DNA of 64,000 bases, taken from contig JAPPIG010000042.1 in NCBI GenBank assembly GCA_028820635.1, positions 161,838 through 225,837 of the forward strand. The letters are read 5' to 3'. The stretch is from Candidatus Poribacteria bacterium. Lineage in GTDB: Bacteria; Poribacteria; WGA-4E; WGA-3G. Positions 1 to 9,222 of the stretch are shown here, one piece after another (within the stretch, counting starts at the first letter, position 1; each line of letters starts with the position of its first letter). Made by a program: the position numbers and the translations under genes. The notes under the pieces are model-generated. The model did no database searches and was not told the DNA's origin. It saw only the letters and a program-made list of their open reading frames with translations.

Positions 1-87
1 GCGATTCGGAGATCGCTCCTACAAAGAGTCGCGATTCGGAGATCGCTCCTACAAAGAGTCGCGATTCGGAGATCGCTCCTACAAAAT
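1..87. repeat. Tandem array of three 30-bp REP-like units
   Basis: Three head-to-tail copies of a 30-bp unit start at 1, 31 and 61; the third diverges in its last bases. Each unit begins gcgattcggagatcgctcc and carries a small hairpin (gcgat...atcgc). The same core recurs as part of larger imperfect hairpins near 24596, 26690 and 26793. The array runs off the window edge, so its true copy number is unknown. Confidence 0.85.
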
Positions 88-103
88 TGACGGTTATGCC
101 TTG

Positions 104-826
104 TCAGAATAGCGCGCCAAAAGAACCGATCCACTCGTTTATGAGGAAACCGACCCGATGAATCATGAGTGCAAGACGCCCCATCACGGTATTTCCAAAT
201 GCCGCCCCAAATCCAATCATGAGGAAAGCTATGCCAACCTTTGAAAGCCAATTGATGGGACCGCGGTGTTCCACAGAAAAGAAGAAATAGGTAAGTGTGC
301 AAATTACACCGATAACCATCAAGATTGCCCCGAAAATATCAAGCGCAGATAATCTTGCCTCTGGAGGAACATCAACAAACGGTCCTATAGCACCAAAAGG
401 TTCAATTGTTGCGCGTGTTTGCTCAAAAATGTTCGCCTGCAACATATTTGGGATTGCAATACCTGCGCCAAACCCAATAAGGATAGCAATAGGATACCGA
501 ACTAACCAGTTGTGACGAGGAGACAAGCGCGCAAAAAATAGTAAACCAAAAGCGATAGGAATTATTTTAAATAGCCCCCAAAGTGCACTCCGTATTTCTG
601 GAGTTGTTTCCCCTGTTATTTCAGTCCAGAGTGCGGATACGGCTTCAGATAAAGGTTGCCATGCCAACGGTATGACCCCTTGATGGATCGCAATAACAAT
701 ACCATATCCAACAGAGATACCTACAAAGAGGTGTTCAGCGAAGCGATAGAACGGATTATCTCGATATAGAAAACTATAAATACAGAGTGTCAAGAACGCT
801 GCAACCCAGATTCCAAATAATTCCAT
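104..826 (-). CDS. Uncharacterised polytopic membrane protein, last gene of aroKB-DUF6754 operon
   Basis: I do not recognise a named family. The 240-residue product is very hydrophobic, with about six or seven membrane segments and short loops. It therefore probably sits in the inner membrane as part of a complex with the proteins encoded just upstream. I chose the ATG at 826 over an in-frame start at 868. The 826 start has a GGAGG site about 8 bases upstream, inside the end of the preceding gene, while 868 would overlap that gene by 38 bases. It is the distal gene of a tightly spaced minus-strand run beginning with aroK. Function unknown; a transporter or assembly subunit is only a guess. 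Confidence 0.8.
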   Translation of the reverse strand: MELFGIWVAAFLTLCIYSFLYRDNPFYRFAEHLFVGISVGYGIVIAIHQGVIPLAWQPLSEAVSALWTEITGETTPEIRSALWGLFKIIPIAFGLLFFARLSPRHNWLVRYPIAILIGFGAGIAIPNMLQANIFEQTRATIEPFGAIGPFVDVPPEARLSALDIFGAILMVIGVICTLTYFFFSVEHRGPINWLSKVGIAFLMIGFGAAFGNTVMGRLALMIHRVGFLINEWIGSFGALF

Positions 827-830
827 CAAA

Positions 831-1646
831 TTACGCCTCCCTCTCTTGACGAATGAAAAAAGCGACATTACCCAAAATAACCAAAACGATAATTAGAAGA
901 TGGGCAAACGATGCTGTATTTAACCCTACAGTTCCGTCTCCAGGCGCATTCAACAGTTTTTCATACTGAGCGGCTCCTAAATAACCAGGCAACATCCCAA
1001 CCAACTGTCCTGATTGCAGGTAAGGATACATCTGGGCGATAATCACGGCAGTAACGCCAGCAGCAATCTTCAAGCCGTATCTCGTATTTGCATAAATGAT
1101 CCATGCTTCGGTTAAACTTCCAGCAGAAAGATCAAGCAACAGATCAATCTGATCATAGTTCGTGATGTTTTCCATTATCGGAATTTCAGTAATAGGTGTT
1201 TTCGCATAATCGGTCTCAAAGACATTGGCAATATTAGTTCCCATTCCAAGTATAACCGGTAGTGTGCCAGGACGGTAACCCAAAAATACATAATCTTGAC
1301 CGTAGACTGCATTGTTTTCATCTGCGATTTTCCGCATGAGTTTATCAGCTAAAGTAGGTGTATTAGGATAAAGTGTCATACCAATGACTCTCACGCCCTT
1401 ACTAAAGCAGTGCTGCATCACTGCTTTAGCCATCGGTTCCGGTTCTGCAAGGGAGGATGGACCATAATCAAAAGCCATCATAATGGTTGATCCTGATGGA
1501 AGTTCCTCAATAAAGTCGTAGAGTTTTTGTGTCGGTTCTGATACCGTAATTGGCAACCTGACAGGGATCAGAGTTGGAATGATTACAACTAAGGCAACTA
1601 ATATAAAAATTATTCGCCTATCCATATTCATGAATTTTTCAAGCAT
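831..1646 (-). CDS. Uncharacterised membrane-anchored protein with central soluble domain
   Basis: No named family recognised. The 271-residue product has a hydrophobic segment at about residues 12-30, a mixed alpha/beta soluble region of roughly 180 residues, and a second membrane segment near the C-terminus (about 245-265). The likely topology is a soluble domain held by two helices, on whichever face the N-terminal anchor dictates. It lies 4 bases before the next gene and 3 bases after the previous one, so it is almost certainly co-transcribed and possibly co-translated with both. The central domain has no motif I can name. Real gene by length, spacing and operon context; function unknown. 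Confidence 0.8.
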   Translation of the reverse strand: MLEKFMNMDRRIIFILVALVVIIPTLIPVRLPITVSEPTQKLYDFIEELPSGSTIMMAFDYGPSSLAEPEPMAKAVMQHCFSKGVRVIGMTLYPNTPTLADKLMRKIADENNAVYGQDYVFLGYRPGTLPVILGMGTNIANVFETDYAKTPITEIPIMENITNYDQIDLLLDLSAGSLTEAWIIYANTRYGLKIAAGVTAVIIAQMYPYLQSGQLVGMLPGYLGAAQYEKLLNAPGDGTVGLNTASFAHLLIIVLVILGNVAFFIRQEREA

Positions 1647-1649
1647 TGA

Positions 1650-2333
1650 CTAATCTCCTCCTCCAAGATACGAGCGTTCAATTCCCAATATAATACGGAT
1701 GGATTGTGAGATGACTCCTAAACTTACGCCAAGGATAATACCGCGTCGTGCTGCGCCATTTGGAATATCTAATATCCATTGGCGAAACCTTGATGCACCG
1801 TCAGCAAAACTGTTTACCCAACTTTCCGGATTGTCCGATCCTGGGATCAAAGAGAGTAGTTTATTCCAAAACAGATCACCGACTGGAACGTTTCCAAGCA
1901 TGACAATCATTGCGGCAATAAGAAGTAGGGTTGCTTCAAACGCTCGTGCGCGGAAGGCACGAAACGCTGCTGAAGCGATAAAGAAGGCAAGCAGAGAAAA
2001 CATCGTCGCATCCATTGGTACTTGGACATTGTCATATAACCATTCAAATACTGAATTTTTTGGTCCAAATGGGACGCCTACACAGACCATTGTGATCATA
2101 CCTACGAATACAACGATGCTGTACTGCCAATGTTCTGAACGAAATCGAATTCGCGACACATGGGTTTGGGCGAGAGTCGCCACAGCTAATACCAACGCGA
2201 AAGGCGATATGATGAGTCCCCAGACAATAACCTCTCTGTAAACTGCTTGAGAATATGAATGTGGACTGAACTGGGTTAAAATCATTGCTATGCCAAAAAG
2301 GAAGCAGAGTGCTAAGGGTACTTGTCGCTTCAT
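1650..2333 (-). CDS. Uncharacterised polytopic membrane protein of the DUF6754-linked operon
   Basis: The product is 227 residues with about six hydrophobic segments spread along its length. The loop at about residues 160-190 is rich in polar residues and tryptophan. I recognise no transporter signature, catalytic motif or named domain. It is encoded 8 bases after the FN3/DUF6754-type gene and 3 bases before the next membrane gene. This constant spacing argues for one complex made from all four products. Probable inner-membrane subunit; role unknown. Confidence 0.8.
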   Translation of the reverse strand: MKRQVPLALCFLFGIAMILTQFSPHSYSQAVYREVIVWGLIISPFALVLAVATLAQTHVSRIRFRSEHWQYSIVVFVGMITMVCVGVPFGPKNSVFEWLYDNVQVPMDATMFSLLAFFIASAAFRAFRARAFEATLLLIAAMIVMLGNVPVGDLFWNKLLSLIPGSDNPESWVNSFADGASRFRQWILDIPNGAARRGIILGVSLGVISQSIRIILGIERSYLGGGD

Positions 2334-2341
2334 AAAACCTC

Positions 2342-3493
2342 CTAACTCACGCGTTGCAAGAGTGTTGTGATCCAGTTGATACCGAAGAACTCAAGTGACA
2401 CACCGAAAATGATCCCCGCAAATATAACGACTTTACCCCAATCTTGCCCTCTGAGGCTGCCAAGAAACAAGGGATCTTTAGATAGATAAGCTGTCGCAGC
2501 ATAGAGTTCTTCACCAATCAAGGTATAATCACAAGCAGCGATGAAGAAAGGAAGTTGGTGTTCAGAATCTGTTCCTGCAATCTGGATTGCACCAATTGAA
2601 TTACCCGTTTCTGCCATAAGAAGCGATTCAGCGTAAAATTGTCCTTGCAAAAATATAGCTGCTGGTTTCTCACGAATCATCATACCGTTTACACCTGCGG
2701 CATAAGCAAATTGTTCATTAGTAAGGAAGAAAATATCGTCTTCGTTGTAAGCATCTGGACGTCCTTCGTCAAGATAAGATGTTTTGACCATCTCACGTAC
2801 TACGTTCAGTACGACTGGGTCCCGACAGGGTACTCGTAAAGGTGTTTCGTAATCAGCAGTTCGACGTGCAACCTGTCCTAAAATTGTCATGCTGGCAATG
2901 GTAGCAACATTGTCCACGTCGCCTAACCCTAATATGTAAAGAATAGAGCGTCCCATCTCGGTGGCTCTGCCGATGGCTTCTTCAACTGCTTCTAAACCCG
3001 GAATACGGCGGACAAATACCTCTTTTCCACTCCGCGCATGATAGATATTCCATAAAATCGCTGCTGAAAAAAGGAGCATGGCGAGAAAAAGAGCGACTTT
3101 TCCTGTATGGAACCACTGTCCTTTTGCTTTTACAGCAGCAGTTTGCGCGGAATACATAGAGGTTTCGTTGTCATAAACAGCACGCACAATATAGGCATGT
3201 GTCTTGCCTTTAATTATGGTTTTGTCCTTATATACTGTCACATTGGCATCTAACTGTTTGCCTATTTCCTCAAACTCACCCGCATCACTGTTTCGTAGGA
3301 TTTTGTAACCTACAACACCACTATCTTCGGATGCAGCATCCCATGTAATAGTGATACTTGAGCCATCATCGTTAGGTGTATCCTTTGCGGTTACGTTTGT
3401 CGGAGCCGCTGGCTCTTGGCTGAAAGCGTAAGTGCCGCATAGAAAGAAAACCAAACAAGCGACTACCCATAAGGTTGATTTACTATTTGTCAT
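2342..3493 (-). CDS. Secreted-domain membrane protein: signal peptide, FN3 domain, DUF6754-like region
   Basis: The 383-residue product starts with a signal peptide (about 1-25, ending near FSQEP). An extracytoplasmic fibronectin type III domain follows at about 28-123, with the typical PTNVTA start and an ITWDAASED core. Next come a membrane segment (about 130-150), a soluble region of roughly 200 residues, and a C-terminal membrane segment. The soluble part resembles what I remember as DUF6754: a GRSILYILGLGDVDN-type start, then stretches around ATIASMTILG and FFLTNEQFAYAAG. It is first of four membrane genes after aroB (31-base gap). The FN3 domain suggests a periplasmic or surface contact; the rest has no known activity. 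Confidence 0.75.
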   Translation of the reverse strand: MTNSKSTLWVVACLVFFLCGTYAFSQEPAAPTNVTAKDTPNDDGSSITITWDAASEDSGVVGYKILRNSDAGEFEEIGKQLDANVTVYKDKTIIKGKTHAYIVRAVYDNETSMYSAQTAAVKAKGQWFHTGKVALFLAMLLFSAAILWNIYHARSGKEVFVRRIPGLEAVEEAIGRATEMGRSILYILGLGDVDNVATIASMTILGQVARRTADYETPLRVPCRDPVVLNVVREMVKTSYLDEGRPDAYNEDDIFFLTNEQFAYAAGVNGMMIREKPAAIFLQGQFYAESLLMAETGNSIGAIQIAGTDSEHQLPFFIAACDYTLIGEELYAATAYLSKDPLFLGSLRGQDWGKVVIFAGIIFGVSLEFFGINWITTLLQRVS

Positions 3494-3524
3494 ATATGTC
3501 CTCTAAAAAGAGTTATCGTTAAAA

Positions 3525-4613
3525 CTAATAACATTGTGAAATTGCTTGTATAATCTGTGTGTCTGTCACATCGTCTCGGATAACAACTTCGCCAATCCGT
3601 GTCGGTAATATAAGGCGGAGTTTTCCACCAAGTGTCTTTTTATCATGGTACATCGCATTGCATATCGCTTTAGCAGATAGGTCATAAGGATAAGCGAGTG
3701 GTAATTTCGCACGATTTAAAAGTGCGCGTTGCCGTTCAAAATCTGTTTCAGAGAACATCCCTAAATTAACCGCTAATTGCGCTGCACAATTCATGCCGAT
3801 AGAAACTGCTTCTCCGTGTCTATATTTCTTGTAATGTGTCAACGCCTCAAGTGCATGACCAAAGGTGTGTCCATAGTTTAGCACCATCCGCAATTGGCTC
3901 TCTTTTTCATCTTTTGCGACTATGTCTGCTTTATTGACACATGCACGGGCAATCATTTCAATTAACGTCTCCGCATCTAAATTTAATATCTCATCAAGGT
4001 TCTCTTCTACCATTTGAAACAACGGTTCGTCACGAATGACTCCCATTTTGATTACTTCAATCAATCCAGCTCGGATATCGCGTTTCGGTAAGGTTTTGAG
4101 CGTATCAACGTCAAGTAATACCAATTTCGGTTGATGAAAAGCACCGATAAGGTTTTTACCTTTTGGATGATTTATCGCTGTTTTACCACCAACGCTTGCG
4201 TCAACTTGTGCCTGCAAAGTTGTAGGAATTTGCACATACGCAATACCTCGCATGTAGACTGCTGCCGCAAACCCTGCTAAATCCCCGACAACACCACCAC
4301 CAAGGGCAATCAAGGTTGAACCTCTATCAAGTTGATTTTCAACTAAACTATCTTGTATCCGAGCAAACTGTTCTAACGATTTACTCTCCTCTCCGACAGG
4401 AACATCAATAATAGCAACATCAAACCCTGCATTCTTTAAACTTTCCAAGACCAATGGAGCATAACGATGATGGACGAAGGTATCTGTAACAAGCAGTGCT
4501 TTTGTTGATTTTGCGTAAGATTTCAGAAATTCACCAATTCGCTTGAGAATCCCTGCCCCAACGAGAAGCGGATAACTGTTTTCGTTGAGTTCAACGTGTA
4601 AAGTTTTTACCAT
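3525..4613 (-). CDS. aroB: 3-dehydroquinate synthase
   Basis: This cytoplasmic enzyme converts DAHP to 3-dehydroquinate, the second step of the shikimate pathway, using NAD and a divalent metal. The 362-residue length is normal. Visible signatures are the NAD-binding GGGVVGDLAGF (residues 105-115), the IPTTLQAQVDASVGGK segment (about 129-144), and metal ligands E186, H249 (in NYGHTFGHALE) and H266 (in HGEAV). These sit at the spacing known for AroB. Its start overlaps the end of aroK by 23 bases, a classic translationally coupled pair. The four unknown membrane genes follow on the same strand. Confidence 0.97.
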   Translation of the reverse strand: MVKTLHVELNENSYPLLVGAGILKRIGEFLKSYAKSTKALLVTDTFVHHRYAPLVLESLKNAGFDVAIIDVPVGEESKSLEQFARIQDSLVENQLDRGSTLIALGGGVVGDLAGFAAAVYMRGIAYVQIPTTLQAQVDASVGGKTAINHPKGKNLIGAFHQPKLVLLDVDTLKTLPKRDIRAGLIEVIKMGVIRDEPLFQMVEENLDEILNLDAETLIEMIARACVNKADIVAKDEKESQLRMVLNYGHTFGHALEALTHYKKYRHGEAVSIGMNCAAQLAVNLGMFSETDFERQRALLNRAKLPLAYPYDLSAKAICNAMYHDKKTLGGKLRLILPTRIGEVVIRDDVTDTQIIQAISQCY

Positions 4614-5175
4614 TTTGCTGTGGTGTATGTTTTTTCTTTTGTGTTCTCACGGTATTTAAATAGATTCTTTTTATATCAGCGATAATTTCTTCAAATGATC
4701 TTTCGGTTGTTTCTACTGTATGATCTGCTTGTGCATAAAAAGGCGCGCGTTCTGTTAACATGGATCGGATTGTTTCCAGTGGATCCGGGGTTTGAAGCAG
4801 GGGACGGTGTGTTTGATGGCCAACACGGCGATAGATTTCTTCGGGTGTAGCAATTAGACAGAAAACAATTCCGTTTTCTTTTAATTTAGCGATATTTGCT
4901 TCCCTCAAAACAACGCCGCCTCCGGTGGATATTACATGGTTGTCCAGTTTTGAAACTTTGTTAACCGCCTCGCTCTCAAGTTGACGGAAAACGGTTTCAC
5001 CATCTTGTTCAAAAATATCACTAATACACCGTTGACTATCCTTCTCTATCACACTGTCAGTATCAACATATCGCATACGAAGTTGTGAGGAAAGTCGTTT
5101 GCTAATTGAGGTCTTTCCAGTACCCATAAATCCGACAAGAACGATATTTGCGTTTCTTTTAAGCAATCGGTTCAC
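4591..5175 (-). CDS. aroK: Shikimate kinase
   Basis: The enzyme phosphorylates shikimate at the 3-hydroxyl with ATP, an intermediate step to chorismate and the aromatic amino acids. The 194-residue protein has the Walker A loop GFMGTGKT (15-22), the substrate-binding DTD (38-40), an arginine at 64, the GGG of the shikimate site (85-87) and a lid arginine near 124 in HRPLLQ. The last 25 residues are a basic, low-complexity tail beyond the usual family end, and they are encoded over the aroB overlap. It is the first gene of the minus-strand run. The upstream gap is shared with the divergent Uma2-family gene, so its promoter lies in 5176-5300. Confidence 0.96.
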   Translation of the reverse strand: MNRLLKRNANIVLVGFMGTGKTSISKRLSSQLRMRYVDTDSVIEKDSQRCISDIFEQDGETVFRQLESEAVNKVSKLDNHVISTGGGVVLREANIAKLKENGIVFCLIATPEEIYRRVGHQTHRPLLQTPDPLETIRSMLTERAPFYAQADHTVETTERSFEEIIADIKRIYLNTVRTQKKKHTPQQNGKNFTR

Positions 5176-5302
5176 CTGTTTTACGCCTTTCTTAATTGTG
5201 CAAACGAAGGATATCTATTTACGAACATTGCATAATGTCTTTCAATTATAGCATCTTTCAAAAACAATGTAAAGGTTTGGAGTGATTTTTATTTTGTATC
5301 CC

Positions 5303-5331
5303 TTGACACCAACACCATTTTATAATATACT
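5303..5331 (+). promoter_or_regulatory. Sigma70-type promoter for the Uma2-family gene
   Basis: A perfect -35 hexamer TTGACA at 5303-5308 is followed after exactly 17 bases by TATACT at 5326-5331. This is upstream of the plus-strand gene starting at 5380 and inside the divergent gap with aroK. Sequence match only; the start of transcription is inferred. Confidence 0.7.
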
Positions 5332-5379
5332 TAAAACAACACGCAAAATACTTAAACCTTGATGCTGGGAGATGACACG

Positions 5380-6099
5380 ATGCAGAAAAAAATACAGTCT
5401 GCGCCGACAATAGTCTATCCGGAATCGGACGGGAAGCCTATGGCAGAAACAGATGTTCACCGAAAATTGATGATGAATTTTATTCTAATGCTTGAGGACC
5501 ATTTCAAAAGTGATAATGATGTTTATGTATCTGGGAACCTTTTAATGTATTACGAAGAAGGAAACCCACGGAAGTCCATATCTCCTGATGTGTTTGTCGT
5601 TTTTGGAGTAGAAAAGAAACTGCGGAACACCTATCTAACGTGGGCAGAGGCAAACACACCAGATTTTGTGCTGGAAGTTGCAAGTCCGAGTACTTTTAGT
5701 AATGATATAGGAAAGAAGAAGGAACTCTATGCATCTGTGCTTGAAGTAAAAGAATACTATATTTACGATCCGCTTGGTCAGATTGTGCCGAGTTTTATCG
5801 GATACCGGCTCACTGGTGCTGCATATCAAGAGATTGATTTTGTGAATGAACGTTTACCTTCGGATGTGTTAGGTTTGGAGCTGGGGGAACATGATGGTGT
5901 ATTAAGGCTCTATAACCCCAACACAGGAAATTGGTTGCAAACACCACCTGAACGTGCTGAAAAGGCTGAAGCACTCGCACAACAAGAAGCTAACGCACGA
6001 CAAAACGCTGAAATACGCGCTGAAAACGCTGAAGCAGAACTTGAGAAGGCTCTTGCAGAAATTGAACGTCTTCGCTCAATGAAAAATGACTCAATTTGA
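5380..6099 (+). CDS. Uma2 family protein (PD-(D/E)XK nuclease fold) with C-terminal coiled coil
   Basis: Uma2-family proteins carry a restriction-endonuclease-like fold and are abundant in cyanobacteria and some marine lineages; their role is mostly unproven. Visible core: SPDVFVVFGV, then DFVLEVASPST and a KKKELYASVLEVKEYYIYDP stretch, matching the D...E-x-x pattern of the fold and the typical Uma2 C-terminus. The last 50 residues are an Ala/Glu-rich heptad-like coiled coil, common in this family. I chose the ATG at 5380 because GGGAG lies 8 bases upstream; starts at 5359 (TTG) and 5362 lack such a site. It is a single gene with its own promoter. The nuclease activity is inferred from the fold. 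Confidence 0.85.
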   Translation: MQKKIQSAPTIVYPESDGKPMAETDVHRKLMMNFILMLEDHFKSDNDVYVSGNLLMYYEEGNPRKSISPDVFVVFGVEKKLRNTYLTWAEANTPDFVLEVASPSTFSNDIGKKKELYASVLEVKEYYIYDPLGQIVPSFIGYRLTGAAYQEIDFVNERLPSDVLGLELGEHDGVLRLYNPNTGNWLQTPPERAEKAEALAQQEANARQNAEIRAENAEAELEKALAEIERLRSMKNDSI

Positions 6100-6205
6100 G
6101 TTTTTTACATAATATCAAAAACTTTTACCCTTTATCTCTCCTATTTTTTGACGTTTCCCTTATCCTTACCACACCTATTCACAGTGTATCAACAGGAATT
6201 AGCAG

Positions 6206-6802
6206 ATGGCACGACAATTGAGAATGGTCAGACCTAATCTTGATAATTTACCGAAATTAGAACTCCCCGAAGGCTACGGTTTACGGAGTTACCAAGAAGG
6301 TGATGAGGGACATTGGGCGAACATCATCAGCGATTCATTCGGTGGGAGGGAACGTACTGCAGAAGATACGCGTAATGAAATTACCGGACGAGATGTCTTT
6401 GTGCCGGATGGTCTCTATTTCGTAACACATCAAGATATCCCTGTTGGCACTGCATGTGCATGGCGGCAATCCGTTGAGGAGACAGATGTCGGATACGTGC
6501 ACATGGTTGGCGTTTTAGGTGAACATACAGGACATAAACTCGGCAAATGGGTATCGCTTGCTGTTCTCTACTATTTTCGCGATAATGGATTTTCATGTTC
6601 TATGCTTGACACAGATGATTTTCGCATCCCTGCCATTAAAACCTATCTCAATCTTGGATTTGTGCCTGTCTATGTTGACGACACCCAACCTGAGAGATGG
6701 GTAGAAATTTTAAACAAATTAAAACTCCCACTTATGGCCACACAGATTTCACAAGTGCAAGTATCCCTTCCTACTGAATTGTGGGCAAAAGTATCATATT
6801 AG
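6206..6802 (+). CDS. GNAT family N-acetyltransferase
   Basis: The 198-residue protein has the GNAT layout. An N-terminal strand carries YGLRSYQEGDEGHWANI, followed by a central beta-bulge (GYVHMVGVLGEHTGHKLGKWVSLAVLYYF, about residues 95-123). The central part contains the acetyl-CoA loop in the degenerate form EHTGHKLG in place of Q/RxxGxG/A. The later LDTDDFRIPAIKTYLNLGFVPVY segment fits the usual end of the fold, with its conserved N-x-G-F. The substrate cannot be told. Start supported by AGGA 8 bases upstream. The following glycosyltransferase begins at its very end, suggesting co-transcription. Confidence 0.85.
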   Translation: MARQLRMVRPNLDNLPKLELPEGYGLRSYQEGDEGHWANIISDSFGGRERTAEDTRNEITGRDVFVPDGLYFVTHQDIPVGTACAWRQSVEETDVGYVHMVGVLGEHTGHKLGKWVSLAVLYYFRDNGFSCSMLDTDDFRIPAIKTYLNLGFVPVYVDDTQPERWVEILNKLKLPLMATQISQVQVSLPTELWAKVSY

Positions 6803-6810
6803 CGTCTAAA

Positions 6811-8427
6811 ATGAAATTACCGATCGCGCTAAGAAATAGCACATATTATCTCAATATATTGATAATGCCTGCTATTCTTGTAATCGGTTTCGGACTTCGT
6901 ATTATCGGCATAGGCGTAGGTCTACCCGATACACCTGATCCCCGCGAAACCCTAATAGCCCAAGACATCCTAAACCTCATCAATTTCACAGCCCCTCCTG
7001 AAATCTATAACTGGCCGGGAACAGCATGGTTCTATCTGATTGCACTGATAGGGAAAGTTCTTTCTATCTGCGGTTTGGATATGACCGAAGTACGTATTAT
7101 CTGGTTGGCACGGTTTATAAATGTATTGTTGTCCACAAGCACGATATGGTTAACCTATTGTCTTGGAACACAGGTTTATAACAAACGGGTAGGACAGATT
7201 GCTGCAGGTTTCCTTGCAGTCGTGATGTTACATGCCACTAATGAATCGCGTTTCGCACTTGTTGATATTCCTGCTACATTTTGTGTAATCTTATTCCTTT
7301 GGTTAGCTGCACGAGATACTCATCTCTCGCTCCGAACTTGCCTATGGTTAGGTATTATCGCTGGAATCGGTATTGCGGTAAAGTTCCCAACGGTATTTGT
7401 TGGATTCTCTCTTTTGATTTTCATTAGGACAGAAAACTTTTACCGGAAGTTTGTCACGGTATTTGGTGTTGCTGCTATTACCTTTACACTAATTTGTCCG
7501 TATTGGTTTATTGATTTGCTGTCATCAGAGTGGAATCATTTCTTTGATGATTTCTGGTATGAAACAAGACATTACCATAAGGGGCACTTCGGACTATTCG
7601 CAACCGGGGATACTGGTTGGCTGAGTCGGTTTCTATATTTATGGATACTCTTGAAGTGGGGGATGGGATTGCCACTTGCTTTACTGGTGAGTTTGGGTGC
7701 AATCTATGTACTTGGTAAATCAACTCTATCTTTGAGAAAATCTGCGACTACAAATCCACTTACTGATGAAAAAATACTGAAGGGATTGATAATACTGGCT
7801 TTTGTCATTCCGTATCTACTGTTTATCGGGACGTTCAAGGTGTCTTTCACGCGCCACCTATTGATTCTCTATCCAGCCCTTACAGTGCTTGCTGCTATTT
7901 TTCTCGTCTCACTTGACAAGAGAATTGGAGTTGTAATCGGAAGTGTCGTATGGCTTTATTCATTCGTTTACACTGCCGCATTTGCTTCTGTTATGCTATC
8001 TCAACCTACTACCCAGGAAGTATCAGAATGGGTATCAATGAATATACCACACGAGAGTTCAATTTCACGTGCTCCAGATATTCTATTTGATTGGCTAATA
8101 CCAGAATTGGATAGAGATATGGTGTATCCAGATGAGGAATTTGAATGGGCTTTAATAATCCAACCTAACAGGGAAGTCTTTGATAAATATGAACAGAATC
8201 CACAAGACTATGAAAAGGTCGATTGGTATCCACTGGAAGGGATTGAAATCGAGGAGACACAGGAATTTTCCGAAAGGATTTTAGGTGAGAGCAGCCACTA
8301 TGAATTGCATAAGACATTCAAACGTAGTCCGCACTTCTTAGGTATAGGAATCTCAGATAACGATGCACCATTTCCAATGCGTGCGTTGGTTCATCCAGAA
8401 ATACGTCTATATCGCCGCATAGAATAG
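6811..8427 (+). CDS. GT39/ArnT-like membrane glycosyltransferase
   Basis: The protein of about 538 residues has roughly ten to twelve membrane helices, a short acidic loop after the first helix (DTPDPRE, about residues 40-46) and a soluble C-terminal tail. This matches the GT39/PMT clan (ArnT, Pmt), which moves sugars from polyprenyl-phosphate donors on the periplasmic face of the membrane. The DPRE acidic pair fits the catalytic loop position, and the NESRFALVDIPATFC segment is typical of the clan. The ATG at 6811 is preferred. A GTG at 6781 would overlap the GNAT gene by 22 bases, and neither has a clear ribosome site. Acceptor unknown. Confidence 0.75.
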   Translation: MKLPIALRNSTYYLNILIMPAILVIGFGLRIIGIGVGLPDTPDPRETLIAQDILNLINFTAPPEIYNWPGTAWFYLIALIGKVLSICGLDMTEVRIIWLARFINVLLSTSTIWLTYCLGTQVYNKRVGQIAAGFLAVVMLHATNESRFALVDIPATFCVILFLWLAARDTHLSLRTCLWLGIIAGIGIAVKFPTVFVGFSLLIFIRTENFYRKFVTVFGVAAITFTLICPYWFIDLLSSEWNHFFDDFWYETRHYHKGHFGLFATGDTGWLSRFLYLWILLKWGMGLPLALLVSLGAIYVLGKSTLSLRKSATTNPLTDEKILKGLIILAFVIPYLLFIGTFKVSFTRHLLILYPALTVLAAIFLVSLDKRIGVVIGSVVWLYSFVYTAAFASVMLSQPTTQEVSEWVSMNIPHESSISRAPDILFDWLIPELDRDMVYPDEEFEWALIIQPNREVFDKYEQNPQDYEKVDWYPLEGIEIEETQEFSERILGESSHYELHKTFKRSPHFLGIGISDNDAPFPMRALVHPEIRLYRRIE

Positions 8428-8466
8428 CGGTGGACCTTTATTTGCTTGTAAGAAATGATGAATGGG

Positions 8467-9135
8467 TTATAGGAGTGGAGGGGAAAAACATTTCTTCTGA
8501 ATTGGAACTAAAACAGCTAAAATTTTATGCAATACTTCAGCTGGAATTGCATCAGCGTCAATAATCCTAACCATTCCTTGAGGATAATAATCTATCATCG
8601 GTTCGGTTAGCTGTTTATAAATATCCCATCGGTCACGAACAACTAATTGGTCAGCATCATCATGGCGATTTTCTTTAAGTGCCCGTCCACGTATACGTTC
8701 AAACATTACTTCCCGATCCTCACAAACCATAAATAGAATCTGAATAACATTAATATACGGAGATAATAATTCGGCTTGCGCAATGCTGCGAGGGATACCG
8801 TCAAGAACAAGCAGGTCAGTTTCTGGATTATAAACCTTTTCTTCTATTTTAGACCAGACATACTCCTTCCATATTCTAATTGTCGCTTCGTCTGGAACAA
8901 ACTTACCTTTTGTTGCATATTTATGAAAGAGTTGTCCGTATTCAGAATTTTCATCAAGTTCCCGTAACATATCCCCGCTTGAAATGTGAAAAATTCCGGG
9001 AACATGTGATAGTAATTTTCCCTGTGTTCCTTTACCGACTCCTGGAGGACCAACCAGTAGAACAGATTGAAAACAGGGGCCTGTCTCCTCAAATAGCGGT
9101 TTGTCAGGGAATAGTAACTTCTTCTCCATTGTCAT
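8467..9135 (-). CDS. Adenylate kinase-like nucleoside monophosphate kinase
   Basis: The 222-residue P-loop kinase has the Adk Walker A GPPGVGKGTQ (29-38). An NMP-binding part follows with HISSGDMLRE and the DGIPRS motif that replaces the usual DGFPRT. A short lid (RIRGRALKENRHDDAD) comes next, without the zinc-binding cysteines of long-lid enzymes, then the conserved VVRDRWDIYKQLTEP. It transfers phosphate between ATP and a nucleoside monophosphate in the cytoplasm. About 20 extra N-terminal residues precede the core. It lies apart from the ribosomal-protein context where adk often sits, so this may be a second or specialised copy and not the essential housekeeping enzyme. Confidence 0.85.
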   Translation of the reverse strand: MTMEKKLLFPDKPLFEETGPCFQSVLLVGPPGVGKGTQGKLLSHVPGIFHISSGDMLRELDENSEYGQLFHKYATKGKFVPDEATIRIWKEYVWSKIEEKVYNPETDLLVLDGIPRSIAQAELLSPYINVIQILFMVCEDREVMFERIRGRALKENRHDDADQLVVRDRWDIYKQLTEPMIDYYPQGMVRIIDADAIPAEVLHKILAVLVPIQKKCFSPPLL

Positions 9136-9222
9136 GTTCGTTTTTTCCTCAATCGACCTATAAATTTTGTGAGATGGGGTTGAGTTTATGCAAGGTAGGT
9201 GATATATCAGGGTGCTGGATAG

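Noticed and set aside
1-87. CRISPR array
   Set aside because: Units are head-to-tail without unique spacers, and no cas genes are in the window.
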